Shown piece after piece: positions 10,500-58,499 of a stretch of 64,000 bases of DNA. Numbering within the stretch: the stretch's first letter is position 1; every line of letters begins with the position of its first letter. The notes beneath the pieces were generated by a model. It saw nothing but the letters and a program-made list of their open reading frames with translations. It did no database searches and was not told the DNA's origin. This DNA comes from Cladorhizidae sp. MBARI D1340-BT2 (taxonomy: Eukaryota; Porifera; Demospongiae; Poecilosclerida; Cladorhizidae): the NCBI GenBank assembly GCA_028752905.1, contig JAQNBH010000013.1, forward strand, positions 16,761,802 to 16,825,801, written 5' to 3'. Both the position numbers and the translations under genes were made by a program.

Positions 10500-12955
10500 T
10501 GCAGGGATTCTCAACCGTTCCTCCATCATTTACCCCCTCAGCCTGATGTATTTCGACATTTACCTCTTTACTCCCATACAAAAATGCATATAAATTATAG
10601 CCATCATAAAGGAACAGAAAAGTAAGAAGATAAGAAAACACATTAATTGTCTAGGTTTTGCATAAAATATAGTAATAATTATACTTTGATAAAGAAAGAA
10701 ATTATATAGTGCATTCGTACGTATCACTAAAACACACACGCCAGAAGCATTATCAGTGGGATGCTGATTCATTGAGTCAACCAGTTTATTGTTCGAAGAG
10801 CTGTTGATGACAACGCTATTATCGTTGTCGATTTTCACGCGATTCCTGGCCTTTGTCTTCATTGCTATAATTATACTAAAGTTGAGAACCCTGATTCACA
10901 TAAGTATGTAGTGACAAAAGGAAGAAGCACTTGGAAGGCACGCTGAGTAAGAAGTGGGAATGAATCTGTGAGTTTTATCCAAAAATCAACACCAACCTTT
11001 TCAAATTCTTCTCTAAGATTAGCAGAGGATTGAAAATCAATCGGCTCATCTTTTGCTGGGTCGTCATCTTTCATTTCTGATAGTTCAGTGGTAAAATGTC
11101 TTATTATCCATCTCTCTGTAGGAATCATGTCTTTTGAAAGTAGCCAGTGAAGTATTCCTTCAAGATTTTCAAATGATCTGTGATGTCTTCATTTATCTCA
11201 GGTAACACACTAGGTCTTTCACTAATGACCTCATCCAAGTTGCCAAGTTACTTTGATGACCTCTTCGTGCCCATAAGTCCAGCTTTGTCTGCAATGCTGT
11301 CATCTTTTCACTTGCTTCAACAATGGTTACTGATGTTCCCTGGAGTTGTTTGTTGACTTGGTTAAGATAGGTAAATATATCTGAGAGGTACCCTAAACAG
11401 GTTATGAACTCAAAGTTTTCATACAGCTTTGAATCCCGGTCACGAAGAAAGCTCAAACACTCGGTATGAAGCAAAAGAGTTGAATGTTCAGAACCCATCT
11501 CATCACAAAAAGCTTTGAAGAAATGATGATTCAGTGCTCGGGCATGAAGGAAATTAACAGCCTCAACAACTTTCTGCAAAACCATTTTCAGATTTTCAGA
11601 AGCGTTTTTGGAGCCAATGCATGTCTGTGAACACAATGTGTTATCACATTCGGTGCCTTTTGCTTTACAAGTGCAGTGAAGCCTGATCTCACTCCCATCA
11701 TGGCTGGGGCTCCATCAGTACAGATTGAACCAACAATGTCCCATGTGAGATTGTTCCTCTCAAAGAAGTCTTGTGTTTTCTGCATTATATCAGTAGCCTT
11801 TGTGGTTTGTTGGAGATGTTCACAGAAGAGAAGTTCATTCTTCACATATGTAATGGACAAAAACAAGAAGTTGTGACAAATTTCCAACATCACAGGATTC
11901 ATCATTTTTTTGGCTGGGCTAGATTTGATCTGTTCAACAACTTGTTGACAAATATCTTGAGACATTTCAATAATACGTCGATGAATTGTGTCATTAGAAA
12001 GGTGAATGTCTTGAATCTTCTGTTTTGCTTCTTTCCCACATACATGTTCAACCATGTCTGGTTTAATCAGCTTCTTGGCAATGTCAGTTTCATTGTCTTT
12101 GCTATTCACTGCACTACATGATAGGAAGCTGCAAGCAATGTTTTTTTCTTAGATACGAAGCCAAGTGCAGGCAGTGTCCCGCAGCCCTAGACCTAGCTAT
12201 CTTTATTTCAGTCATTAGATGCATGGGCAATGTGTAGCTTTTAGATGCTGTTTCAGTATTGTGACCTATTTCCAAGAACTTTTGAGCACAGCAGACACTG
12301 AGGCTTCTCCACGTCATCCCCACAACAATGGAGTCAAAGCCATATTGTACATACGAATCCAGCTATGTACGTTTCTTGCACATGGCAAAATCTGAAAAGA
12401 AATAATTATGTAATATTAATAGTAATATACAACTATAGCTACTAGGTCTATTCAACTAATATACTACCTGATACCAAGGTCAAAGGTAGTATATTAGTTG
12501 AATAGATCTAGTAGCCATAGTTCATAATAATTATGTTATATACCTTGGTTGTTCTCTGATCTCCAGCAGCTGAATTATTGAGCTATTGTGAGCTAGCTTA
12601 AACTAGCTATTTTCTCTGAGCTCTAATGAGCTAGCTAGTTATAGTAAAATTAATATAAATTTTGGTTTGTAATGAGTTTTTCATGAATGGATATGCCAGT
12701 GGAAGGGACTTTATGCTGAATAGAATGAAAACTCTCCCAGACATAGTAAAACAATGAAAACAATCAAAGACCAAAAACAATAGTGTGAATAGAAATAGTG
12801 ACCTCAGGTAAGTTATATATACCAACCTGCTTAGAGGTCTATAAGCTTTATATTCCCTTTTCCTTATTCAATTATCAGGTATGGCAATTATTTACCCCAT
12901 GCCATGTCATTTTTTTCCACCAGGGGGTAAATTTACCCCTGGTTGAGAATCCCTA
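10500..12955 (-). mobile_element. Decayed hAT transposon (ZBED5/ZBED8-like transposase)
   Basis: The ends are inverted: CAGGGATTCTCAACC on the left and, on the complement of the right, TAGGGATTCTCAACC, typical of hAT ends. The 8-bp flanks GTTTAGAC (10492-10499) and GTTTAGAA (12956-12963) are the target duplication. On the minus strand, from 12323 to 10871, frameshifted pieces read EHVCGKEAKQKIQDIHLSND, SICTDGAPAMMGVRSGFTAL, VVEAVNFLHARALNHHFF and the C-terminal FVTTYLCESGFSTL dimerisation motif. The coding region is broken into at least four ORFs. A 39-bp hairpin lies inside at 12431-12522. Confidence 0.85.
10871..12323 (-). pseudogene. Transposase pseudogene of the hAT element
   Basis: Four minus-strand ORF pieces (12323-12114, 12109-11588, 11636-11193, 11128-10871) form the remains of one hAT-family transposase of the ZBED5-like branch. 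The part containing CTDGAPAMMG, with a catalytic Asp, is intact. The segment where the first catalytic Asp would lie (near MMNPVMLEICHNFLFLSI) is degraded. It ends in the hAT dimerisation region. Frameshifts show that it is dead. Confidence 0.8.
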
Positions 12956-13599
12956 GTTTAGAAGTATGGTGGCAACCTGTAGCTGGAGCTCAATCGACTC
13001 CTCCTTTGTTTGGAGTATGGTGGAGACCTGTTTCTGGAGCTCAATTGACTCCTATTATGTTTGCAGTATGGTGGATACCTGTTGCTGGAGTTCAATTGAC
13101 TCCCCCTTTGTTTGCAGTATGGTGGAGACCTGTTGCTGGAGTTCAATTGACTCCCCCTTTGTTTGCAGTATGGTGGAGCCTGTTGCTGGAGTTCAATTGA
13201 CTCCCCCTTTGTTTGCAGTATGGTGGAGACCTGTTGCTGGAGTTCAATTGACTCCCCCTTTGTTTGCAGTATGGTGGAGCCTGTTGCTGGAGTTCAATTG
13301 ACTCCCCCTTTGTTTGCAGTATGGTGGAGACCTGTTGCTGGAGTTCAATTGACTCCCCCTTTGTTTGCAGTATGGTGGAGACCTATTGCTGCGAGTGGGA
13401 TCAGCAAATAACTTAAGAGCATCGAGTCCTTTAACAATTTGTTGAGGATATATTATGCCCAAGAGCCTGCATTCATATTTCCAGTGACTTGTTTCTTGTG
13501 ACAAAAATCCTTTGCAAGTATTTTAGAGCCTTCTTGAAAAACACTTTGGCAAGTGTGCTTGCGGTCATGAATCTCCTTCTTCTTTTCTTGGCAACTAGA

Positions 13600-13815
13600 A
13601 TGTTAGTCTTTACTTCCAAATGCCCTGTTGGTGGGTGGTCAAATTCTTGACAGTTGCTGCTGAGATATCTCCTCCATCTTCAAAATGTATTATTAGTTTT
13701 TTGTCCAAGCTGCTTTGCCACATTGAGATCAACTGGCAAGGTTGCCTTATGACCAAACTTGACTTCAAGTGGTGAGGAATGGGTTCTCTCGTGGACAGCT
13801 GTGTTATATATATAT
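13600..13815 (-). pseudogene. Ty3/gypsy integrase C-terminal fragment
   Basis: The minus strand reads NTAVHERTHSSPLEVKFGHK, then ATLPVDLNVAKQL, and hits a stop. This matches the end of the core of gypsy-type integrases (xxTxHxxTxxSPFEVxFGxxxxLPID). It is a decayed fragment, not an active gene, and probably part of the same old insertion as 14797-15063. Confidence 0.7.
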
Positions 13816-14796
13816 ACATACTGAAAACACAAATATCAAAGGAAACCAACCCAATGATCTTGCTTATCGCATGTAAATGTCACAATGGATGGTTTTATTC
13901 TTTGCCTCTACAAAGCAAAATTGATCGTCAGTGACTGGAACAAATCATAATTATTATGGCTTCCTACAGAACTATTATGCATACCTGTGGATGATAAGCC
14001 GTTTTCATGTGATGCTGTATGCAAATGGCATTCATCAACTACTCATTCCATTGACGAGCTCCTTCTCATGGCCACTTGAGGCAAAACTATGTGCATTATA
14101 ATCTGTGAATAAATTAAATACGAAATCTGACGGAGCAAATCATCTCCAGATCACTTTTCGTGGAATTTATTTTGGACGTGGTTAAAAGTTTAACAAGAAA
14201 TTCGGTGATAGGGTCAGGGTGTAACATATAACCTACAATATGTCATCCCTTCCATCATTGAAGACTGTAAAACATAGATAGGAACAAAAATGTTTTTAAT
14301 TAGAAAAGGAAACAAGACTGTCGAGATAACCGTTGAGGTGACCCTTTACCATATGCAAGTTATGTGATTATGTAGAAGATCCTTGAAAATTAATTTCACA
14401 GGGTTTTATCCCAAACTTTCTAGAGTTTTTTTTTGCAATCCTTGCTCATTACCATAGAGAAGGATTCAAGGCATACTGGCAGTCTTTTTGGAGCTAATCA
14501 AGGCCGAAACCTCCATAGCTGTTCATGGCTGAGATTATATAGGTTTGGTGGGTAGCCGCTCCCTGATATTAACAAAAATAGATGTTAGAAAGGAAGGACG
14601 ATATTCAGTTACCAATCTACGCCTGCTCTTACAGATAATTCATTGATAGGTGATAATTGCCTTAATAAAATCCGACAGATAATTGACGAGTGATAATTAC
14701 CTTAATAAGAACATTTGCAATCCCACAGATAATTGATGAGAATTACTTAATAAGAACATTTGCAATCCCACAGATAATTGATGAGTAATAATTACC

Positions 14797-15063
14797 TTAA
14801 TACAATCCCTCTTGCATATTTGCTCTGTGTGGGAACAGCCTCAACCCTCCTCCAGCAATAGTTAAGTAATGCCAGAATATCCTAGTTCCCACTGAGATGG
14901 ACTTTGATGAGCCCAATGAAGTCAATGCCCACAGATACCACAGTGTCTTGAGTGCCATTGGATGGAGGTCAGGGGTTGAAATGGCTAGTCGCCGATTCAC
15001 ATGCTGACAAAAATCACGTCTGGATCTACATAAGTAAAGGGCTTTGTAAAGAACACGCATCAA
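14797..15063 (-). pseudogene. Ty3/gypsy integrase N-terminal fragment
   Basis: The minus strand reads DFCQHVNRRLAISTPDLHPM, then LKTLWYLWALTSLGSS, corresponding to the zinc-binding CxxC end and the LHPxxxxxPW...D.IG start of gypsy integrases. The catalytic Asp-containing strand is mutated. It lies upstream, in element sense, of the fragment at 13600-13815, with about 1 kb of unrecognisable DNA between them. Confidence 0.6.
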
Positions 15064-16983
15064 TGTTCTTCACAATGGGTATGCTAGCTCTTTTAGGACT
15101 GGATTCAATGGGTACTGAAATAATTGACAAAATTACTACCACATATTTTCATGAACACACAGGTCAGAGTTTAATTTGCTCCAATCCTTTTAATGTTACT
15201 GCAAAGGGCAACTCAGCTTTTGGGTGGAACCTTGATGAATATTTTTATGTTATAATATTTAATATTGTTATGAATGTTATGAATATCTAGATCTCAATAA
15301 TATAAATAAAATATAAATATTGGCTGGAACACATTTTGATATTTGTATTACCTGTAGGAACTGAAACACTTGAAATATGCATCAGATTTCAGGAATTCTG
15401 AAATTCCAAGTTTTGCTGTCACACAAGTAAGTACTCTACATTCGCAGCTTGCAAATAAAGCCAGCCCCTCCACTCACCTCCGGCCAGAGGAAGGGTTAAT
15501 GGGAAGTTTATCACCACATAACAAATCATCTCCTTAACACCTTCGACCACTCCAGGTGCCAGTTGCAGATCCACATGATGGTCTCTGATAATCTTTGTCT
15601 CTGATATTGAATATATCGCAACTCAACCACCTTGTGGAAATAAATAAATCAAGCACTAGGATACCCTGCTGTGTAGTATTCACTGGCCTCACTCACCTCT
15701 TCCCATCCCTTCATTTCTTTTTTGTCTTCTTGAAATAAAGATCACTGTCGTGTAGAGTGAACTTCTCGGCTTTCCTTCTAATACTTCATTTATAAGTTTC
15801 CATGCAGCAAGATGGATGATTGTTTCGTAAGGTAGACATACATATATTGCACCAGATATGTAGGTCCCCCAGTCTCCCCCATATTGCTAAATGACTCTTC
15901 AATATCTGCCATCAATCAATTCTTCACCTAGTCCCTGTCTCCAAGCTAAATAGCACATGGTGGTTCACCCTGTAATATTAGCATGGTGGAATGATGAGTG
16001 CAAAATTAGTTCAGCCAAACCACTTTTACCCACATACCAAATAATGCATCAGCCCTCCTCACCTGTCCTCGCTCGTCATTTCTCCCTTCCCTGTCTGTGT
16101 TGGCATATCAAACACACCAGGTTCACCAAGACCTGATATTTCATCTGGAATTCAACAGATGTCCACTTTATATCTGCAAATAATTATATTGCTATCTAAG
16201 CGGTCAATGCTATTGACATGGAATTGGCATAGCATACTTCTGCCCTGGAGATAAGGAAGGTAAAGGGTCAGTTCCACTAAAGTATTGTATCAGTGTTTAC
16301 TACTTAATGTTGTTGTATAGTTTTTATGTAATCTACGATCAAAGATTGAAGCAATTTAGCTCAGATAAAAGCTTGTAAATTCCTCAATTTAAGTAGAGCA
16401 ATTCAGCTCCATGCAAGGCATGGCCCTCAGGAGGATACAACCCCAGGGAATACTATAGCCATTTGTTATTATTGTTGTTATTGTTATTATTATTGTTGTT
16501 ATTTTGTCAGCATTTTAACGTTGGGTTTTTGGTTGCTATTGTTTTTGCAGAGAAGTATTCAATTTATCTGGATCATCTTCCAAGAGCTAATAAAGAGATT
16601 TTGATATTAATATTTAGAAAAGTGATAAGACTTGGTCTGCAAAAGAGAAAATAAACAATATCATTTTAATATAGGCAAGACTTTATCCCTTTAGCTTACA
16701 GCAATGTTAAACAGCTTGGCATTTATCGTACATGATTAGTAATGTAAAGATTGACTGCCAACATTTTTGATAAAAATAGCTAGCTATTAAACTATCAAAA
16801 CAACAAAAATGTTTTCCTCTCACCTCTTTGTGTGTGTGTGTGTACATGAATGTGATAATTTGTTATATTTCATGAAAAAAGTAATGTTAAAAATTAAGAA
16901 TGACAGCACAAACTCTCTCCAGTTGTCAATAACACAATATTATTATTAATCTTAAAGTACAAGTTTCAATTACATTACTGCAC
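15064..16983. other. No recognised gene; AT-rich 3' flank of the receptor
   Basis: A 112-codon plus ORF (14952-15290) partly overlaps the integrase relic and is not recognised. A (TTG/TTA)n run lies at 16463-16505 and a (GT)7 run near 16831. No canonical AATAAA was identified on the minus strand close to the receptor stop. Confidence 0.4.
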
Positions 16984-51611
<34,628 letters not shown>

Positions 51612-51781
51612 CTGCAAGAACAATAGAATCAACATCAACACAATTTTCTAAATAGTGTTCAAGAAGCCAGACTATATCAAATCAATTTAGATTCAAATAC
51701 TTCACATATACACAATATATCTTACCTTGTCGTCTATTCCTCAGTGTTTTCTGAAATTCAACACTCTTCACATGCTGATGG

Positions 51782-52142
51782 ACCTGTGCACAACCACAGT
51801 TATAATACGAACATCATAAACAAAGGCTGTACTTGGCCTGTGCACAACCACAGTTATAATGCATGAACATCATGAACCAAGGCTGTTCTTGGCCTGTGCG
51901 CACAAACACAGTTATAATACACGAACATCATGAACCAAAGCTGTAATTGACCTGTGCACAACCACAGTTATAATGCATGAACATCATGAACCAAGGCTTT
52001 TCTTGGCCTGTACATAACCACAGTTATAATGCATGAACATCATGAACCAAGGCTATACTTGACCTGTGCACAACCACAGTTATTATGCATGAACATCATG
52101 AGTCAAGGCTGTACTTGGCCTGTGCACAATCACAGTTATAAC
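51782..52142. repeat. 56-bp minisatellite (~6.5 copies)
   Basis: The unit is GCCTGTGCACAACCACAGTT, then ATAATGCATGAACATCATGA, then ACCAAGGCTGTTCTTG. It lies immediately upstream (minus strand) of the candidate first exon region of the receptor and may obscure the promoter or first exon. Confidence 0.9.
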
Positions 52143-53129
52143 AAGTTTGGTAAAGCTTGGTTGAGCTATTTTCATGTAACACCTATTCTAGTCACAATAT
52201 ATCAGCTAGAAATTTAATTTTCCATTAACCTTTTACTTAAGTTGATCAGTCCACTGATCAACTTTGCCTCTATTAGATAATGACTGAAACTGATTGTGTG
52301 TGTCTATGGCTACAACCAGCAAGAAGTGTATGAGATATGCTACTAGCTTCAAACTACTGGCTATTGGCTATTTCCTTTGCTGAAAAGAATGGAAAAGGAA
52401 GTAGTATTTGTTTTGCTGTTTGTCTACACTATTAGCATCTGTCATGATGATCTTCAAGTTCAGTGATCTACAACTTATTCTCTACATGATATAACAAAAA
52501 TTATATCTCACAGGAACTCCAACAATATACAACACTGCTATGCCCAAAAATTTGGCTGGGATTTACTGCCAAGTGCGACTTATATCCCAGTATACATGCT
52601 GATATGTTTGCTCTATTTTCTAGCTAACTTCCCTCAAGATGAAAGAATTATTGTAAGAGTGATGGAGTCCTCTCCAAGAGGCTGCTAGAAAAAAATATTA
52701 TCAGAAGTAAAAAAGTAATAACAAAAAGCAACCATTTATATTTGATCAAATCCATGAAGAACAGAAGTAAAATACTATGATTTTGGCATATGGCTATCTA
52801 TATCAATCGCATCTTTTGCTTTCCCTGTGTCTCAGCTTATGTATATTAACCAGTTTACTGCTATCTGTTGTTTCTATGCCAACCAAGGTTGTGCTGTTGT
52901 CATTCACATCCTTTGCTTGTGCTGGACATTGGATACCTCCTTGTTATGCTTATCGTTTTTCTCTCATCAGAATTTATGAGCTCCTTTCTTGGACAAGTCA
53001 TGGCACTTTGTTATTATGACAACAATTTGTCAGTTTTGCAGAATGTAGAAAAGGCTTAAAGATGATTATGGGAAATGAACTAGAACCAGACTCAGGATAT
53101 CTAGTCATCTAAAAAGATTGTTTATAACA

Positions 53130-53215
53130 CACACACACACACATGCAACCACACATACATAGCGTGCACACACATGCATACATGCACACACACATATACA
53201 TGCACACACACTGAG
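53130..53215. repeat. (CA)n microsatellite
   Basis: ACACACACAC interrupted by ATGCA, GCGTG and ATACATG units. Confidence 0.85.
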
Positions 53216-53308
53216 AGACAAGAAAAACAAGTGTATAGGGTTGACCTGTTAAAATAGAAAGGAGAAAAGTGCAGAGTACAGAAGTGATCTATAAGTCATG
53301 GTGTAGAT

Positions 53309-55529
53309 CTTTGTTTCCCAAAGTCAGGCCCAGGGGCCGGATCCGGTCCCCGGAGGCCTTGAGTCCGGCCCTCGGATGATTATCAGAAAAGTCTCATTTT
53401 TTTACAAATTAAATTACACATAAATATTTAATCTGTATTTGTGGAGACACACCCTCCACATACCCTCCCAAACTGAACAGTGCCAGTCATCTTGTCTTGC
53501 ATGTAATAGCTAACACATGCACAAACTGTCTATGATTAACACACCACATTACAAACACACGCACAAACTTCTCATGTTTCACACTTACAACATGACCAAA
53601 TTGTATGTAATTGGTCTCGGCCAAAAATCTATTTAAAGGAGCTGGCCTCAAGTCCCTGCAGATTTCCCCAAGATGCACTCCAATTTGCAACATTCCCATC
53701 CTGTGTTTGGACTTCTCCACCTTGGATTTGGACTCCTTGAACATTGCTGCCTCCTCCAACAGTGCATGGTCAGGATGGCACTGCCAAAGAAGTGGAAGGT
53801 GGATGCTGAAAATCGAGCCTTCAATTAAGAATGGACCAAGGAATTCTTCTTCATCTCAGACAGGAGCTAGTGTCTCTGCCTCATCTTTCAAGAAAGCCTC
53901 ACTGTTACAAATCTATTTAACATTCGGTGACACTACCAGTCAAAGCTTTCAGATGGGTAACTTCATCTTTCAGGGCAAAAACAATGCGTTAGGCTGCCTG
54001 CTTTCTGTATTACAGGTATGATGGAGTGGTAGGAGAACAACGAGTTGCCAAGGCCAAAGAGATCAAGTCCAAGCTGTCCAGACAGCAGAACGTCTTCACC
54101 AGACCAGTCAAATGAAGGCAAGGCTGCCACTAGGCCAGCTTCTTGGTGTCACAGATCATTGCCAAGTGAATGAAGCCGTTCAGAGATGGTGAGTACATCA
54201 AGGAATGCCTGCAGGCAGTCGTTGAAGTGATGATCCCAGAGAAAGCCTCCTCCTTCACTGCTGTCAGCCTGAGCAACACGACAGTCACCAGGTGGGTGGA
54301 AGATCTGTCTAAGAACCTGAAGGAGCAGCTGCACAGCCTGGCCCCGGAGTTCACAGCCTTCTCTCTTTCCCTTGATGAGAGCACAGACATCACCGACAGG
54401 AAGAACTCTGTGCAAAGACTATTGGCTTCCAGGAAGTGATGAGCAAGGTCATCTCGCATGTCAACTTTATCAGAGCACATGCCCTCAACCACAGACAGTT
54501 GAAGGAACTGTTGGAAGAGCTCGAAGCCAACTATGGAGATGTGCTACTTCGCTTCTATCCGTTGGCTCAGCAGGGGACGCACTCTGAAACGTTTTTGGGA
54601 ACTCAGAGTAGAGCTGGAGATGTTCCTTGGCATGGAGGGTCAGCCAGTCCATGAGCTCTCCAATCCCCAGTGACTGTGTGACTTGGCCTTTCTGGTGGAC
54701 ATTACAGAGAAGCAGAACTTGCTCAATGTCTCCTTGCAGGGCAAGGAGAACCTCGTCCACAATCTGTTCGGGAGTGTGCAAGCATTCCAGGTGAAGCTGC
54801 AGCTCTGGCAGACTCAGTTGGAGGATGGTAACCTCGATCACTTCCCTGCCATGTAGTGAGGACAGAGCTGATTATTTTGATGGGAAGAGATATGCTGCAG
54901 AAGTTGGAAACCTGAAGACAGAGTTTGAGCACCGCTTTGAGTAGTTCAGGTCGAGAAGCATGGACTTTGAAATCTTCTCTACGCCATTCAACAACTGACC
55001 CAAGCAAAGTTCCAGTCGAGCTTCAGCTGGAGCTGATTGATCTGCAGAGCAACATGGACATCAAGTCCCAGTTTATGGAGAAGGAGCTGAAGGAATTCTA
55101 CAAGGCCCTGACATGCAACACATTCCCGAACCTAGCTGCCAATGGCCAGAGGTTCCTTGCCATGTTTGGCAGTACATACATCTGTGAGCAGTTTTTCTCC
55201 CCAGGATCAAGTACACCAAGTCCAAGTACCGGAATTTGATCTCTGATGTGCACTTAGAAGACACTGTGAGAGTGGCTTCTTCCCATCCCAAGCCTAATAT
55301 CGATATCATCATGGAACAGCAAAAGCAATTCCATGTTTCACATGATTGTGATTACTTGTGCTGTGCAACTGTCATGTGTTTTCTGCTTCACATGTACCAG
55401 AAATACAGAAGCAAAATTGTTCTTGTCCTATTCCCCCCCCCCCCCCCCCCCTCCCAATGGCCTCCGGCCCTCGATACACTCAGGGTAGTCCCCACCGGCC
55501 CCTGGGCTAAAAAGTTTTGGGAAACACTG
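53309..55529 (+). mobile_element. Decayed hAT transposon (GTF2IRD2-like transposase)
   Basis: The ends are inverted: GTTTCCCAAAGTCAGGCCCA on the left and, on the complement of the right, GTTTCCCAAAACTTTTTAGCC, both leading into CCCAGGGGCCGG. The 8-bp flanks GTGTAGAT (53301-53308) and GTGTTGAT (55530-55537) match at seven bases, the hAT target duplication. The plus-strand coding region runs from about 53767 to 55330, with many stops. Confidence 0.85.
53767..55330 (+). pseudogene. Transposase pseudogene, GTF2IRD2/EPM2AIP1-like hAT
   Basis: The start ATG at 53767 opens MVRMALPKKWKVDAENRAF and meets a stop. Later frames read EWTKEFFFISD, AVVEVMIPEKASSFTAVSLS, FTAFSLSLDESTDITD (first catalytic Asp region), FIRAHALNHRQLKELLEEL, LCDLAFLVDITEKQNLLNVS and NLISDVHLEDTVRVASS. 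The order and motifs match the hAT-derived GTF2IRD2-type transposase. There are at least six frame breaks. Confidence 0.8.
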
Positions 55530-55537
55530 GTGTTGAT

Positions 55538-58430
55538 GATTGCAAATAGTAGAGTTGTCTAACTGGTTGTGGTATACATGGGTGGCTATTGTTTTTAGTC
55601 AATCTAATATATAAAATTTAAAACTTTGCAAGCCATGTGCCTATATAGGCCTATATAACATCATTGTGTAGTCAAATATAATAGATAGGCTTCTTGAAGG
55701 CATTACTCTTGTGTGCAGAAATGGCTATAACTGTATTGTTGCTATTGTTGTTGTTGTTGTTTTTTTGGAATGGGGGAGGGGGGAGGGAGTGGAGTATATG
55801 CTCACATGCAGTTTTTTTGTAGCTGAGGTGGGCCAGCTGCAGTTTGTTAATCTCAAAACTCCATGTAAAAAAAGCTAGCAATGGAGACTCAAGTCTTCGT
55901 TGAGTTAGGCAGTATAGGTATTAGACCAAAAGAAGGTGCCTATGCTTCTGGTTGCAGATTAACTGGTTAGTAGTAACATGCACAGTGCTTCTAAATCAAA
56001 GATGAAATCTTCTACACAAAGCCGAATAGATAGGTAGGAGATTTCCAAAGGCCATGGAATGAAGAAAGTTTGTGCAAGTCATAAACATTTACCGTGCAAG
56101 TCGAAGCTGTTGTGCTCTTGGCCTCATGATACTTCTAGAAATTTTTAGCCTTTCTTGCTCAAAAGAAATGTTGCGGGAGAGAGATAACTTAGGTAATAAT
56201 AATGCGTTGCGTTATCTTAGGCCAATACTATAATACTGCCTTTTAAAATCAGCGAGTTAATAGGTAAAGGGTCATGAAATGTTTGTCATCTGGATTGGTA
56301 AATTCTTGTTGCATTTCTTTTTTGACTAGTCAATCCTTGTTTTTAAATGATATATATATATACATATATTGCAACAAATATATAAGAGGTTTTGACATAA
56401 TGGATAAATTGTACAATATAGCTATTAGGACAAACTTTATGGAACCTGAATCAGTTCCTAAATCCTTATCAGGCCTGTAGCTAGTATAAGGCAGCAGAGG
56501 CAGTTGTCTAATCCGGCATTTCCAAGAGTTTTGTTGTTATTGTTATTGCTCTATTTATTTTTACTTTGTCTCATTTGTCTCATCGCTACTCTATTAATTT
56601 ATCTGTTCGTGTCACCATCCTGTCAGTAATGACATTTCTTCCTTCTAAGGATTCCACTGTTGCCTAGCAACGATTGCTTCAAGTTCAAGCAGCCACAATT
56701 TCCTGTCAACTTCTCCTTCACTGTCAAGGAATATAAGCCTCATGAGCAGAAACTTTACTAGTTTGTGGTATAGCAAACCAGTAAATTGTCTGGCTTGGCC
56801 AGACAGGAGCATGCAAGCAATGACAGTGGCTGCACATCTGCCTGATATAACCTTACCTTATCAACAAATATAGGTTGGATCTCACATCAGATCCTGCAAA
56901 AACATGTACATACTGGCTCCTGAGAGGGAAAAAAGAGTATAATGCCTTCCGATTCCCTCTTGCCTGGTCTGTCTTAAGTTCTGGCTATTGCTATGCATTT
57001 CAAACAAATATGAACACAGGGCCTAAGCATTAGCAGATACCGAGTAATTTTTGGCATTCTTTTGCAGCACAATATATATACCAATTGACCCTTCTCTCTC
57101 ACACTCTCCCTTATTTTCCCTTCCTTCCTCCCTCCTCCCTCCCCCTTCTTTGTGTGTGTGTATGTAGAACAAATTTTAAGCTATATTACTTAGATATGGC
57201 TTACAACTTGTCTCTGGTCAAACTTCAGAAGTCCCTGATATGAGCACAGCTTGTGATCAAGTACTACATATCTGCAAGCATGTAAAACATACGATGCAAA
57301 ATTTAAAGCAAAATATATTTTGGATTTACTACTAAAATGATGGAAGCGTGAATTCACAAATGTAGACCAGAAATATTTACAGAAATTAATGCCAAATGTA
57401 AAACAGATTAAAAATATATTATTGGTGTTTTTTTAAGGTATAGGGTCTGTAAATGTTCACGATCTACATTTGTAAAATTCTTATTTCATGGACCAGTCCA
57501 TCCATTTTTGATTAAATATAGCAGAATTATATTTAATGAGCAAATGCCATAAGTGTCAAATGGCGCAAAAAAAGACATGATTGGGAAAAAAATTAAATTG
57601 AAAAATTTGCATTCGGTATATACCTATTCTCCATGTGTACATACTCTATAGATGACTTGATTTATTTAAAATAGTAATAAAATTTTACTTCTGGTGTGCA
57701 AACAAAATTAAAAAAATGGCTGACAATCGCAACTGCCTTTATGAACAGTCTCTTCCTGGCTTTTGCTATTGTTTTGGAAGTTTTTCTTCAGTGGGAAGCA
57801 GCACAAGCACCTATGCTTACCAGGAGTCACTCTGAATCCCTTCACTCCTGAGCAAGGAAATACTCCTGGATAGATTTCATTGGTATTAGTTTTGTTATAG
57901 AATTATATATACTGACTTAGCATTGAGTAGCTTTTGTTTGCTTTCTTCTATGGAGCTGATTCTTATACTAAACTGCAGCTCAAATATTTCCAATATAAAC
58001 TGTTTGAGCTTTAAAAAAATTTATAATTAAAAAATAGAATTGTTACAACACACCACAAATAAAGTTGGCATTCAATTGGTTCACATTGTCTATTGTGTTA
58101 ACTTTAAAAGCTGTATATATACTATTAACAAATTCCAACTCGCCTTATTGCTGTTCCTGTTGATAGACTATGTATGTATACTGGGAGTACCTGTTGCACT
58201 TGCATTGCTTTTGCAACAACATATGTGTCCTAAGAAATATGCAAATATTATGTAAGATCATAAAGCATGACTGATGGCATTTATTACTTAAAAAGTTGTA
58301 ATTCACTTGAAATAAAATAAAATTCAATGCACACACCTATAGATGGTATTAATAATAATGATCTGAATTTATCTTGCCATTCAACCAAAAGCAACCTAAG
58401 GTAGAGGGTGTTTAAATGGACTAGATAAAC
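55538..58430. other. No recognised gene
   Basis: AT-rich, with short poly-T and TA runs and one copy of the dispersed repeat (57715-58010). Two minus-strand exon-like pieces, near 56092-56188 (QERLKISRSIMRPRAQQLRL, GTAAAT donor) and 56867-56910 (SDVRSNLYLLI, GTAAGG donor), have usable splice sites. Neither connects in phase to the receptor in a way I could verify. Confidence 0.35.
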
Positions 58431-58499
58431 ACATATACAAAGGAAGTCACATGTGGGACACATCCGACTCAATAATGATGGGTGCAGTTTCATGGCATA

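Larger units (their letters stand above)
10321..13390. repeat. 51-bp minisatellite split by a transposon (arms 10321-10499, 12956-13390)
   Basis: The unit contains TTGACTCCxCCTTTGTTTG, then GAGTATGGTGGxxACCTGTTGCTGGAG. About 3.5 units lie left and 8.5 units right of a hAT element. Right-arm units differ by GCAGTATGG and TTCAATTGA variants, and some are 50 bp. Length 51 keeps frames open (ORFs of 80-110 codons); these are artefacts. Confidence 0.9.

Noticed and set aside
10235..13504. ORFs with GVNLAPATGCHH or VQLTPPLFAVWW repeats
   Set aside because: They are readings of the 51-bp minisatellite, not proteins.
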